The translations under genes and the position numbers were made by a program. The notes beneath the pieces were generated by a model. It was not told the DNA's origin, ran no database searches, and saw nothing but the letters and a program-made list of their open reading frames with translations. Source: Gammaproteobacteria bacterium (GTDB lineage: Bacteria > Pseudomonadota > Gammaproteobacteria > GCA-001735895). From it: a stretch of 9,983 bases of DNA. The stretch lies in contig JARFPR010000205.1 of NCBI GenBank assembly GCA_029288195.1, positions 1 to 9,983 of the forward strand, read 5' to 3'. Numbering within the stretch: the first letter of the stretch is position 1; the number at the start of each line of letters is the position of its first letter. Below are positions 1 to 6,571 of this stretch, one piece after another.

Positions 1-471
1 TACACGGTCGGGCAGATGACGCTACTGTTCCTGGCCAATGGTGTATTGACGATTTACCTGGCGCCTCGCATTGGTCGGTTGGTGAGTTACTGGGGTGAGA
101 AGCGAACGCTGACAGTGGAATATACGGGACTCGTAATAATCTTTACCGCTTATGCATTTGCCGAAGTGGCCTGGTTTGCAGCCTTGCTCTATATTGTTGA
201 CCACGTTTTTTTTGCGATGGCCATCGCACTTAAGAGTTACCTGAAAAAAATCGCCGATCCAGCAGACATGGCTGCGACTGCCGGGGTTTCGTTTACTATC
301 AACCACGTAGCCGCGGTAGTTCTGCCGTTCGCACTGGGGTTGCTGTGGTTGGTGTCACCGTCGCTGGTGTTTATCATCGGCGCAGCGATTGCATTTGCCT
401 CGCTACTGCTGTCGCAGTTGGTGCCCGGCAGGCCGGAGCGCGGCATGGAAACCGTTTTTTCAACCAGTTGA
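1..471 (+). CDS. Major facilitator superfamily transporter, C-terminal part (5' end outside window)
   Basis: The reading frame is open from base 1 and ends with TGA at 469-471, giving the last 156 residues of a longer protein. The visible part is mostly hydrophobic and holds about five membrane-spanning stretches. A short basic loop, with glycine-arginine followed later by glycine-glutamate-lysine-arginine, resembles the cytoplasmic loop signature between two helices of MFS carriers (the Gx3-D/E-R-x-G-R/K-R type). Together these point to the C-terminal half of a 12-helix MFS permease of the cytoplasmic membrane. The substrate cannot be told from this part. The tail after the last helix is short and polar. 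It is convergent with the FAH-family gene on the other strand, 56 bases apart, so there is no evidence that the two are co-transcribed. MFS membership is fairly likely; any specific function would be a guess. Confidence 0.75.
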   Translation, partial: YTVGQMTLLFLANGVLTIYLAPRIGRLVSYWGEKRTLTVEYTGLVIIFTAYAFAEVAWFAALLYIVDHVFFAMAIALKSYLKKIADPADMAATAGVSFTINHVAAVVLPFALGLLWLVSPSLVFIIGAAIAFASLLLSQLVPGRPERGMETVFSTS

Positions 472-496
472 ATCCGGCCTTTATATGCCGAGGTAA

Positions 497-511
497 TGAC
501 CTTCCAGGTCA
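497..511. terminator. Short hairpin between convergent genes, possible weak terminator
   Basis: TGACCT, a three-base loop, then AGGTCA form a perfect six-base-pair stem in the 56-base gap between the convergent transporter and FAH-family genes. The position suits a bidirectional terminator. No T tract follows on either strand, so intrinsic termination is doubtful. Confidence 0.25.
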
Positions 512-527
512 ACTTAGAATCCCGTTC

Positions 528-1397
528 TCAATCCCTGATCACGCAGCGATTGGTGAGGCTGCCAAGACCCTCAACTTCGACGCTGACGACATCACCCTGA
601 CCCAGCCAGATCGGTGGATCGCGAAACGCACCGACGCCATGCGGGGTACCGGTAGCAATAACGTCGCCCGGTAACAGGGTAAATGCTTCACTCAGGTACT
701 CGATCAGGTAGGGAATCCGGTAGATCATTTCGCGCGTGTTCGAATCCTGCATGAGCTGACCATTGAGCATGCATTTAATTGAAAGGTTATGCGGATCATC
801 AATTTCGTCGCTGGTAACGAGACAGGGTCCAAGTGGGCAAAAACTGTCGAGGCATTTTCCGCGTAACCACTGGTCACCGGGACGAAATTGCAGATCGCGG
901 GCACTGACATCGTTGCAGTTCATGTATCCGGCGATGTAGTCGTAGGCGTTTGCTTCGCTGACATCCTTAGCCGCCTTGCCGATTACCACGGCTAGCTCGG
1001 CCTCGTAATCGACCTGTTGCGTGAGTCCCCTCGACCAGTGGATATCTGCGTCGGTGCCAATGATCGCGGACGGGTACTTGCAAAACATGGTTGCCAGTTC
1101 AGGAACCCCTATGTCGGCCTCACGAATATGATCCATGTAGTTCAGACCGATTGCGATAATCTTGCTGGGATTAGTTACCGGTGACAGTAACTTCACTGAG
1201 TCCGCCGGGATACCGTCATCTGCTGTTCCCAGCAAATCCCTTGCAGTTTGCATCGCGACCTCGCCAGCCTTGAGAAATTCAAGCATATCATCGGGTAACT
1301 CGCCGGCGCTCGCACGATGCAGGTTGACTATGCGATCGTCTTTGATTGCCCCGAGATGGGCCTGCTCCCCGGTCGACTTATAACTCACCAGTTTCAT
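528..1397 (-). CDS. Fumarylacetoacetate hydrolase (FAH) family protein
   Basis: This 289-residue protein belongs to the FAH / 2-hydroxyhepta-2,4-diene-1,7-dioate isomerase family, soluble metal-dependent enzymes that hydrolyse, hydrate, isomerise or decarboxylate diketo acids and related compounds. A short N-terminal domain (about residues 1-70) leads into the catalytic fold with the GLNYMDH motif at 84-90. DYEAELAVVIG at 130-140 supplies the two metal-binding glutamates (132 and 134), NDVSARD at 162-168 supplies the metal-binding aspartate 163, and GDQWLRGKCLDSFCPLGP follows at 174-191. GTPHGVG at 250-256 forms the usual C-terminal active-site loop. Length and motif order are normal. The ATG start is well placed, with GGAG nine bases upstream (plus-strand CTCC at 1407-1410), the clearest Shine-Dalgarno site in the window. 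The substrate is unknown: acylpyruvate hydrolase, ureidoglycolate lyase-like and homoprotocatechuate-type activities are all possible. It lies downstream of ppc on the same strand, 159 bases away, so it probably has its own promoter. Confidence 0.92.
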   Translation of the reverse strand: MKLVSYKSTGEQAHLGAIKDDRIVNLHRASAGELPDDMLEFLKAGEVAMQTARDLLGTADDGIPADSVKLLSPVTNPSKIIAIGLNYMDHIREADIGVPELATMFCKYPSAIIGTDADIHWSRGLTQQVDYEAELAVVIGKAAKDVSEANAYDYIAGYMNCNDVSARDLQFRPGDQWLRGKCLDSFCPLGPCLVTSDEIDDPHNLSIKCMLNGQLMQDSNTREMIYRIPYLIEYLSEAFTLLPGDVIATGTPHGVGAFRDPPIWLGQGDVVSVEVEGLGSLTNRCVIRD

Positions 1398-1406
1398 TTA
1401 TTGTTA

Positions 1407-1410
1407 CTCC
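1407..1410 (-). promoter_or_regulatory. Shine-Dalgarno site of the FAH-family gene
   Basis: GGAG on the minus strand lies nine bases before the ATG at 1397 and supports that start. Confidence 0.6.
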
Positions 1411-1440
1411 GTTGTATTCGATCTGTTGTTGAGCACCGTT

Positions 1441-1463
1441 GATGTGTTATCGATCATCACATC
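1441..1463. repeat. Imperfect palindrome in the ppc / FAH-gene gap
   Basis: GATGTG at 1441-1446 and CACATC at 1458-1463 are exact inverted repeats around an 11-base centre containing the self-complementary ATCGAT (1449-1454). The element lies about 45-65 bases upstream of the FAH-family start, where a regulator binding site would be expected, and downstream of ppc, where an RNA hairpin might also form. No matching -35/-10 pair is clear nearby. The rest of the 159-base gap (1398-1556) shows no ORF or RNA gene that I recognise. Confidence 0.35.
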
Positions 1464-1556
1464 TTTAACAGGCTTCGTAATCTGGATTAATCCGGGCTGC
1501 TGCATACCTGATGGTAACGGGACAGTCCGAACTGGCAACATTTTTTCGTTGGTCAG

Positions 1557-4382
1557 TTACCCGGTATTGCGTAAGCCGGCGGCAATGCCGTTGATGGAGC
1601 TTAATAGCGCCGCCTGCCATTGCATCCGATCTGCCTTCGACTGGGTTTCATCGCGATATTTCTTCAGCACGTCGATTTGTAAAAATGCAAGCGGATCGAG
1701 ATAAGGGTCACGTCTCGACAGTGACAGCGTGAGTACCGGGTCGTTAGCCAGCAGTTTTTTCAAGTTGGCAACCTGCAACACTGAATCGATGCTGCGCTTG
1801 TTTTCCTGCCTGAGTGTATTAAATATCGAGTCGGCAAATTTCCGCTGGTCACAAAGCTTGCTGTATTCCATTGCAATACGCATATCGGACTTATAAAGCG
1901 ACATTTGCAGGTTACTGATCATTGCAGCGAAGAAAGGCCAATGCCGATTCATTGCGCGCAGCTGTTTGATCCTGGCGGGTTTTCCTTCCGACCATTTTTC
2001 AATCGCATAACCCACCCCGTACCAGGCAGGCATCATGGTGCGTGACATGCTCCAGCCGAAAACCCAAGGAATCGCACGCACCGACGATTTAGAGAGATCA
2101 CCCTTGCGCCGATGCGCCGGTCTTGAACCGATATTCATCAAGCCGATTTCACTAACCGGGGTGGTTTCGTAGAAATACTCGAAGAACCGATCGGTGTTAT
2201 CCGTTAATTGCCGATAATACTGTTCCGAAAATTCGGCCAGCTGTTGCATCACCGGGTGGTACTGATCGTAGTTCGCGTCGTCTTGCTGTCGTGATCCGAG
2301 GCTCGCCTTCATCAGGCCCGTGATGCCCATCGCCAGTTCGTAGTTTGCGGTTTCTGCATTGCCATACTTATGCGACAGGACTTCGCCCTGTTCGGTGAAC
2401 TTGATTTGACCGAGCACCGTGCGTGGTGGCTGCGACATAATGGCATCATGTGTCGGTCCACCACCGCGAGTTATGGTGCCGCCACGACCGTGGAAGATGC
2501 GACATTTAACCTTATGGCGGGAGGTGATCTGAACCACCTTCTGCTGGGCCTGATAAAGTCCCCAGGCGGCAGACATTATTCCGCCATCCTTGCAGGAATC
2601 GGAATATCCCAGCATGACTTCCTGCATGCCGCCAGTGCACAGCAGCAGTTTCTTGTAAACTTCATTTTGTAACAGGTTATCCAGTACGACATCGATGTGG
2701 TCGAGATCATCGATGGTCTCGAACAACGGTGCGATTTCGAGACTGCAGTTGTATTTATTGCCCTTTCTGCCTGACAGCCCGGCTATAAATGCGAGGTACA
2801 TCACTTCCATGATGTGACTGGCGTTGTGTGTCATCGAGATGACGTAGCTTCCGATGCTGCGCTGACCGATCTGTGCGCGCATGTCGCGAATGGTTTCAAA
2901 TACTTCCAGCGTCTGAAAATTGTCGTCCGCGAGTTGACCTTTATCGAAGTTTGGCGTTGTGCCGGATTTAATGAGTTTTGCCAGCAGGGCGAGCCGTTGG
3001 TTCTCGTCGAGTTGTTCGTAATCCGTGCCATCGGCCAGGCGTAAAATTTCTGCGACCGCTTGTGTATGTCGTGACGATTCCTGGCGCACATCGAGGGATA
3101 CCAGGTGAAAGCCGAATGTCTCGGCGATTCGTATCGCGTCTTTGAGGTCGCCGTTGGCTGCAGCGAAGTCGCCATGACTGATAAGAGAATCACGTATCGA
3201 GTAAAGATCATCGAGGTAGTCCTGGACGTTCTGGTAGGCCTGGCCGGTGTCGGGTGTGTCCATGCCCCGCATCTGGTTGCGAATCATCGCCAGGTTTTTC
3301 CTGAGTCGATGATGCATGTGATAAAGCTTGCGTCGATACACCTCATCTTCGAACTGATCGCGTTTTTGATCAAAGGACTTAACACCCATGGCCTCGTCCA
3401 GGCTCATCCTGCGCAAAAATTCGGCGTTCGGCTTGAACCACCGGGTTGACATGGTCAATACCTGGGTGAGCCGATAGATTAGGCGCACATGTTCACTGAG
3501 AATTTCTTCGGCCTGCATGCGCAACGCGTTGCGCGTGACTTCCGGGGTAACGAAGGGGTTACCATCGCGGTCGCCCCCGATCCAGGAACCGAATTCGATG
3601 AAACTGGGGACGGTTATCACCGGGTTACCAATTTCGTCCTCACCGTAGGTGTTTATTATCGCGCGCTCGAGATGCCGATAATCAATTTTGACTGCTTCGA
3701 ACAGGCTGCGTTGAAAATAATGCAGGCCCATCTTGATTTCGTCGGTAACGCTTGGCTTGTTGCTGCGAACCTCGTTGGTCAGCCACAGCGTTTCAATTTG
3801 AAGTTGTAACGCGTCGACCAGGTCGTCGCGCTCGAACTGACTGAGGCGGGGATCGGTGAGCCGGTCGATGATGATAAATACCTCGCGCTGGTGATGCATT
3901 ACCGTGCGTCGTCGCGACTCGGTTGGATGCGCGGTAAAAACCGGCTTGTAGAGCAGGGTCTCGAACAGGGTTTGCAAGTCTTCGATGCTGGTACCCTGGT
4001 CTTTGAATTCCTCAAACGTATGAAAGAACGATCCGACCCAGGCCGCGTGCCCGTGTTTCTGCACCGAGACACGCCGCAATCGATGCAGGTAATCTTCCTC
4101 GGCAATATTGACTAGATTGAAATAAAGCGTGAATGCCCGGATCACCTGGCTGACAACGTGAGGACTGAGTCCCGTAATCAGCTTCAGCATTGCTTTTCTG
4201 CCGGGTTCGCTATTTCGCTTGCGTAATTGGATGAAACCGGTGCGCAACGCCTCGACCGCATGAAAAACATCGGCAGTTTCATGCTTGAGCAGCACGTTGC
4301 CAACCAGTTTGCCCAGCAGTTTTACCCGAGAGCGTAACTCCTGGTCCGATTTGGCATGAAAGCTGGTGCTGGCGATAGACAT
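1557..4382 (-). CDS. ppc: Phosphoenolpyruvate carboxylase
   Basis: This is a complete 941-residue PEP carboxylase, the cytoplasmic enzyme that adds bicarbonate to phosphoenolpyruvate to make oxaloacetate and refill the TCA cycle. Signatures come in the family order: VFTAHPTESRRR with the catalytic histidine at residue 152, GSWIGGDRDGNP at 265-276, LDVRQESSRHT from 430, LFETIDDL at about 553-560, GYSDSCKDGG at 592-601, the glycine-rich loop FHGRGGTITRGGGPTH from 630, RAIPWVFGW at about 769-777, and the invariant C-terminal NTG. The residues that bind the inhibitor aspartate in E. coli appear conserved: the second loop arginine (639), a lysine at about 831, an arginine at 890-891 and asparagine 939. 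Feedback inhibition by aspartate or malate is therefore likely. The protein is longer than the 883-residue E. coli enzyme. The frame stays open upstream to 4553, but I chose ATG 4380-4382 because the homologous sequence starts there and a good promoter lies just upstream, inside the longer frame. Confidence 0.97.
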   Translation of the reverse strand: MSIASTSFHAKSDQELRSRVKLLGKLVGNVLLKHETADVFHAVEALRTGFIQLRKRNSEPGRKAMLKLITGLSPHVVSQVIRAFTLYFNLVNIAEEDYLHRLRRVSVQKHGHAAWVGSFFHTFEEFKDQGTSIEDLQTLFETLLYKPVFTAHPTESRRRTVMHHQREVFIIIDRLTDPRLSQFERDDLVDALQLQIETLWLTNEVRSNKPSVTDEIKMGLHYFQRSLFEAVKIDYRHLERAIINTYGEDEIGNPVITVPSFIEFGSWIGGDRDGNPFVTPEVTRNALRMQAEEILSEHVRLIYRLTQVLTMSTRWFKPNAEFLRRMSLDEAMGVKSFDQKRDQFEDEVYRRKLYHMHHRLRKNLAMIRNQMRGMDTPDTGQAYQNVQDYLDDLYSIRDSLISHGDFAAANGDLKDAIRIAETFGFHLVSLDVRQESSRHTQAVAEILRLADGTDYEQLDENQRLALLAKLIKSGTTPNFDKGQLADDNFQTLEVFETIRDMRAQIGQRSIGSYVISMTHNASHIMEVMYLAFIAGLSGRKGNKYNCSLEIAPLFETIDDLDHIDVVLDNLLQNEVYKKLLLCTGGMQEVMLGYSDSCKDGGIMSAAWGLYQAQQKVVQITSRHKVKCRIFHGRGGTITRGGGPTHDAIMSQPPRTVLGQIKFTEQGEVLSHKYGNAETANYELAMGITGLMKASLGSRQQDDANYDQYHPVMQQLAEFSEQYYRQLTDNTDRFFEYFYETTPVSEIGLMNIGSRPAHRRKGDLSKSSVRAIPWVFGWSMSRTMMPAWYGVGYAIEKWSEGKPARIKQLRAMNRHWPFFAAMISNLQMSLYKSDMRIAMEYSKLCDQRKFADSIFNTLRQENKRSIDSVLQVANLKKLLANDPVLTLSLSRRDPYLDPLAFLQIDVLKKYRDETQSKADRMQWQAALLSSINGIAAGLRNTG

Positions 4383-4408
4383 TAACTCGATCCGGACATA
4401 GTTTGGCG

Positions 4409-4417
4409 ACGAGTATA
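4409..4417 (-). promoter_or_regulatory. Extended -10 promoter for ppc (approximate)
   Basis: On the minus strand the sequence reads TGTTATACT: a TG, one base, then TATACT (plus-strand 4412-4417), an extended -10 element. The TG part lies just beyond the hexamer, at 4419-4420. No good -35 hexamer is seen at 16-18 bases, which is usual for extended -10 promoters. Initiation would fall about 20-25 bases before the ATG at 4382, which excludes the longer upstream reading frame as the main product. Confidence 0.5.
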
Positions 4418-4518
4418 ACAAAGCGATACTAATGCTTTGTTTTAAAACCGCTATAAGCCGGCGATATCGCGACGCAATAATTTCTGCGATGACGGTAGTA
4501 TTGCTTCGATTGCTGGGG

Positions 4519-4524
4519 TATAAA
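4519..4524 (+). promoter_or_regulatory. TATAAA, possible -10 element next to the nnr start
   Basis: TATAAA lies six bases before the ATG at 4531. If it is a -10 element, transcription would start at or next to the ATG and the message would be leaderless. No good -35 hexamer is found at normal spacing, so this is tentative. Confidence 0.25.
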
Positions 4525-4530
4525 TTAACT

Positions 4531-5988
4531 ATGTTACTTTTTGCTCCTGACAAGGTTTATCAGCTGGACAAAGCTGCGGTCGAAGTTGACGGGTTTGCCG
4601 AGATAGAACTCATGCAACGTGCCGGACGTCGAGTTTGGCAGTCAATAGCTGAGCGCTGGCCCCAGCTGTCCGGGATAACCGTGTTCGCCGGTGCCGGAAA
4701 TAACGGTGGCGATGCTTTTGTGGTCGCGCTGTGTGCGCGTCGCGAGGGAGTCGATGTGCAGTTACTGATCCAGGGTGATTTAACGCGACAGTCAGAAACA
4801 TCGCGTCATTTTAAAGAACAATGGGAACAGGCCGGTGGTGAGTTTGAAGCCTGGGACGGACAGGAGTTATGTGGGGAGGCCATTGTCGACGGTTTGCTCG
4901 GTATTGGCTTGCAGCGTGAACTGGACGACCATTGGCAGGACCTGATAGCGACGATCAACGGTTGCGAGGTTCCACGGATTGCGATCGATATCCCCTCCGG
5001 ACTGAATGGACTGACCGGTAATCCACAACCGGTTGCAGTCGAAGCGCACACAACGGTTACTTTTATAGGTAGTAAAACAGGCCAGTACCTCGCCGATGGT
5101 CCGGACTACTGCGGTGAACTGATCTACGAAGACCTCGGTGTATCCAGGCGTGTCAGGCAAAGTGTCCCAGCTGCCCTGGATGTTATCGAGTCCTGCCAGT
5201 TGCCAGCACTCCGTAAAAAGAATACGCATAAAAACCATTACGGTAACCTGCTTATTATCGGCGGTGATCAGGGTATGAGCGGGGCGGTTGCATTGTCGGC
5301 ACAGGCTGCCTTGCGTAGTGGGGCAGGTCTGGTTACCGCGCTGGTGCACCCGGACTGTCGCAACAACCTGGCATCTTTTCCGGAAATTATGGTTTTAGGC
5401 TGGGATGCGATCGAAACCAGGATTGCCGATGCAAGTATTGTTGTCGTCGGTCCGGGTCTCGGTGTCAGCGATGCAGCGAACCATTGCCTGGACTTGTTAG
5501 GACAGGTAACACTACCCATGGTGGTTGATGCCAGTGCACTCAGTGCCGATTTCCTGCAGTCGTTGAGATCGAAGCAGGTGGTTATAACACCGCATCCCGG
5601 TGAGGCTGCGGGATTGTTATCGATTGACTCAGCCGAAGTTCAGTCAGACCGGCTGGAGGCCAGCGATCGCCTGTCGAAGACGTTTTCAACAACCAGCGTG
5701 CTGAAGGGTTCGGGAACCCTCGTTGCCGAGCAGGGAAAAGTGCCGGCGCTCAATACGCACGGTAACGCAGGTATGGCGAGTGCCGGGATGGGTGATGTGC
5801 TCAGCGGTATTATCGCAGCCATGATGGGGCAGGGCCTGGCGCCCTTCGAAGCTGCAAAAACTGCAGTATATATCCACGCCTTGAGTGCCGAGTCATACTG
5901 CCACAAACATGATCAAATCGGCCTGGTCGCAAGCGATATCATCAAGCACATACCAGCCGTCGTCAAACGCTTGCGCGATACGAGCTAG
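4531..5988 (+). CDS. nnr: Bifunctional NAD(P)H-hydrate repair enzyme (epimerase + ADP-dependent dehydratase)
   Basis: This 485-residue protein repairs hydrated NADH and NADPH. The N-terminal YjeF_N domain (about 1-215) interconverts the R and S hydrates, and the C-terminal ribokinase-like YjeF_C domain (about 225-480) dehydrates the S form using ADP. N-domain marks are NNGGDAF at 57-63, DGLLGIG at 120-126 and DIPSGLNG from 153. C-domain marks are HKNHYGN at 233-239, PGLG at 308-311, TPHPGE at 353-358, LKGSGT at 391-396 and GNAGMASAGMGDVLSG at 411-426, which includes catalytic aspartate 422. At 333-337 it reads DASAL where most relatives have DADAL. I chose ATG 4531 because homology begins there; ATG 4489 and 4432 in the same frame are longer alternatives, and 4432 would overlap the divergent ppc promoter. 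No strong Shine-Dalgarno site is present. The neighbour tsaE follows within a few bases, as in other gammaproteobacteria. Confidence 0.95.
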   Translation: MLLFAPDKVYQLDKAAVEVDGFAEIELMQRAGRRVWQSIAERWPQLSGITVFAGAGNNGGDAFVVALCARREGVDVQLLIQGDLTRQSETSRHFKEQWEQAGGEFEAWDGQELCGEAIVDGLLGIGLQRELDDHWQDLIATINGCEVPRIAIDIPSGLNGLTGNPQPVAVEAHTTVTFIGSKTGQYLADGPDYCGELIYEDLGVSRRVRQSVPAALDVIESCQLPALRKKNTHKNHYGNLLIIGGDQGMSGAVALSAQAALRSGAGLVTALVHPDCRNNLASFPEIMVLGWDAIETRIADASIVVVGPGLGVSDAANHCLDLLGQVTLPMVVDASALSADFLQSLRSKQVVITPHPGEAAGLLSIDSAEVQSDRLEASDRLSKTFSTTSVLKGSGTLVAEQGKVPALNTHGNAGMASAGMGDVLSGIIAAMMGQGLAPFEAAKTAVYIHALSAESYCHKHDQIGLVASDIIKHIPAVVKRLRDTS

Positions 5989-5995
5989 CCCGATT

Positions 5996-6439
5996 TTGTT
6001 GATCCAGGATGAAAACCAGATGCGTGCTTTTGGCGCCAGCCTGATCGGTGCCTGCGAGCACGGTGGTGTCATCACCTTGAGTGGCGAGCTTGGCGTGGGC
6101 AAGACCACCCTGGTGCGTGGCGCGTTGCAGTCCAGGAACGTTGTCGGCGGAGTTCGCAGCCCGACTTATACACTGGTCGAGTATTATCCCTTCGACGATT
6201 TTGCGGTCGCGCACTTCGACCTGTATCGTCTGGGTGACCCTGAAGAACTCGAATATCTTGGCTATCGCGATTATCTTAATCGACAAACTCTGTGTCTTAT
6301 CGAGTGGCCAGAGCGAGCTGCAGGGTATCTCAATGCTATCGACCTTGAAATCAAACTGGAGTACGATCCGGATGGTCGACGCCTGAGCTTGTCTGCAGAA
6401 AGTGAATGGGGTCAACATCTGCTATCTAAGGTAATTTAG
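5996..6439 (+). CDS. tsaE: tRNA threonylcarbamoyladenosine biosynthesis ATPase TsaE
   Basis: TsaE is the small ATPase that works with TsaB and TsaD to place the t6A modification on A37 of tRNAs reading ANN codons. Residues 30-38, GELGVGKTT, are the Walker A loop. SPTYTLVEYY at 55-64, FDLYRL at 74-79 with the following DPEELEYLGYRDY, and the IEWPE tryptophan motif near 104 are all family signatures. The start is uncertain. TTG at 5996 (or 5999), seven to ten bases after the nnr stop, keeps the first strand and the DE-containing loop seen in relatives and gives 147 residues, close to the usual 150-160. ATG at 6020 has AGGA ten bases upstream (6006-6009) but would remove that strand. A longer GTG-started frame from 5885 would overlap nnr by about 100 bases and shows no family similarity there. 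Close spacing implies one operon with nnr. Confidence 0.94.
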   Translation: MLIQDENQMRAFGASLIGACEHGGVITLSGELGVGKTTLVRGALQSRNVVGGVRSPTYTLVEYYPFDDFAVAHFDLYRLGDPEELEYLGYRDYLNRQTLCLIEWPERAAGYLNAIDLEIKLEYDPDGRRLSLSAESEWGQHLLSKVI

Positions 6440-6511
6440 CTAACTCCCCGAGATTCTTCATTTATTTTTTAGAAAGTTTCACTATCTCGTTAATAAATAT
6501 AGAAATAGTTA

Positions 6512-6540
6512 TTGATTTCTTGGCCCAGATTTACTATAAA
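6512..6540 (+). promoter_or_regulatory. Sigma70-type promoter of the amidase gene
   Basis: TTGATT at 6512-6517 and TATAAA at 6535-6540 are separated by exactly 17 bases, in the AT-rich gap (6440-6571) after tsaE. Initiation is expected near 6547, about 25 bases before the ATG at 6572. The amidase can therefore be transcribed independently of nnr-tsaE. The rest of this gap holds a run of T-rich sequence but no recognisable terminator. Confidence 0.6.
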
Positions 6541-6571
6541 CGCATTCAGGTATAGGTTAAAAACACGAAAT

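Noticed and set aside
1523..1556. Possible ppc terminator hairpin just after the stop
   Set aside because: On the minus strand CTG-CAAC can pair with GTTG-CAG only with an uneven internal loop, and no T tract follows.
2831..3211. 126-codon minus-strand frame inside ppc
   Set aside because: It lies in another frame of a strongly conserved gene, has no recognisable domain and a composition typical of a shadow frame.
4432..4530. Longer Nnr starting at ATG 4432 or 4489
   Set aside because: The extension is not like other Nnr N-termini, and the first option overlaps the divergent ppc promoter; the family match starts at ATG 4531.
4383..4553. N-terminal extension of PEP carboxylase to 998 residues
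   Set aside because: The extra 57 residues show no family similarity and the frame there includes the likely ppc promoter and part of the nnr control region.
4867..5349. 160-codon frame antisense to nnr
   Set aside because: It is fully overlapped by a gene with clear catalytic motifs and shows no domain of its own.
5963..6418. 151-codon frame antisense to tsaE
   Set aside because: It mirrors tsaE almost end to end; tsaE has the Walker A and other family motifs, this frame has none.
6421..6475. Possible terminator after tsaE
   Set aside because: The only stem is a four-base AT-rich CTAA/TTAG pair, and the T-rich run lies about 20 bases beyond it, so it does not form an intrinsic terminator.
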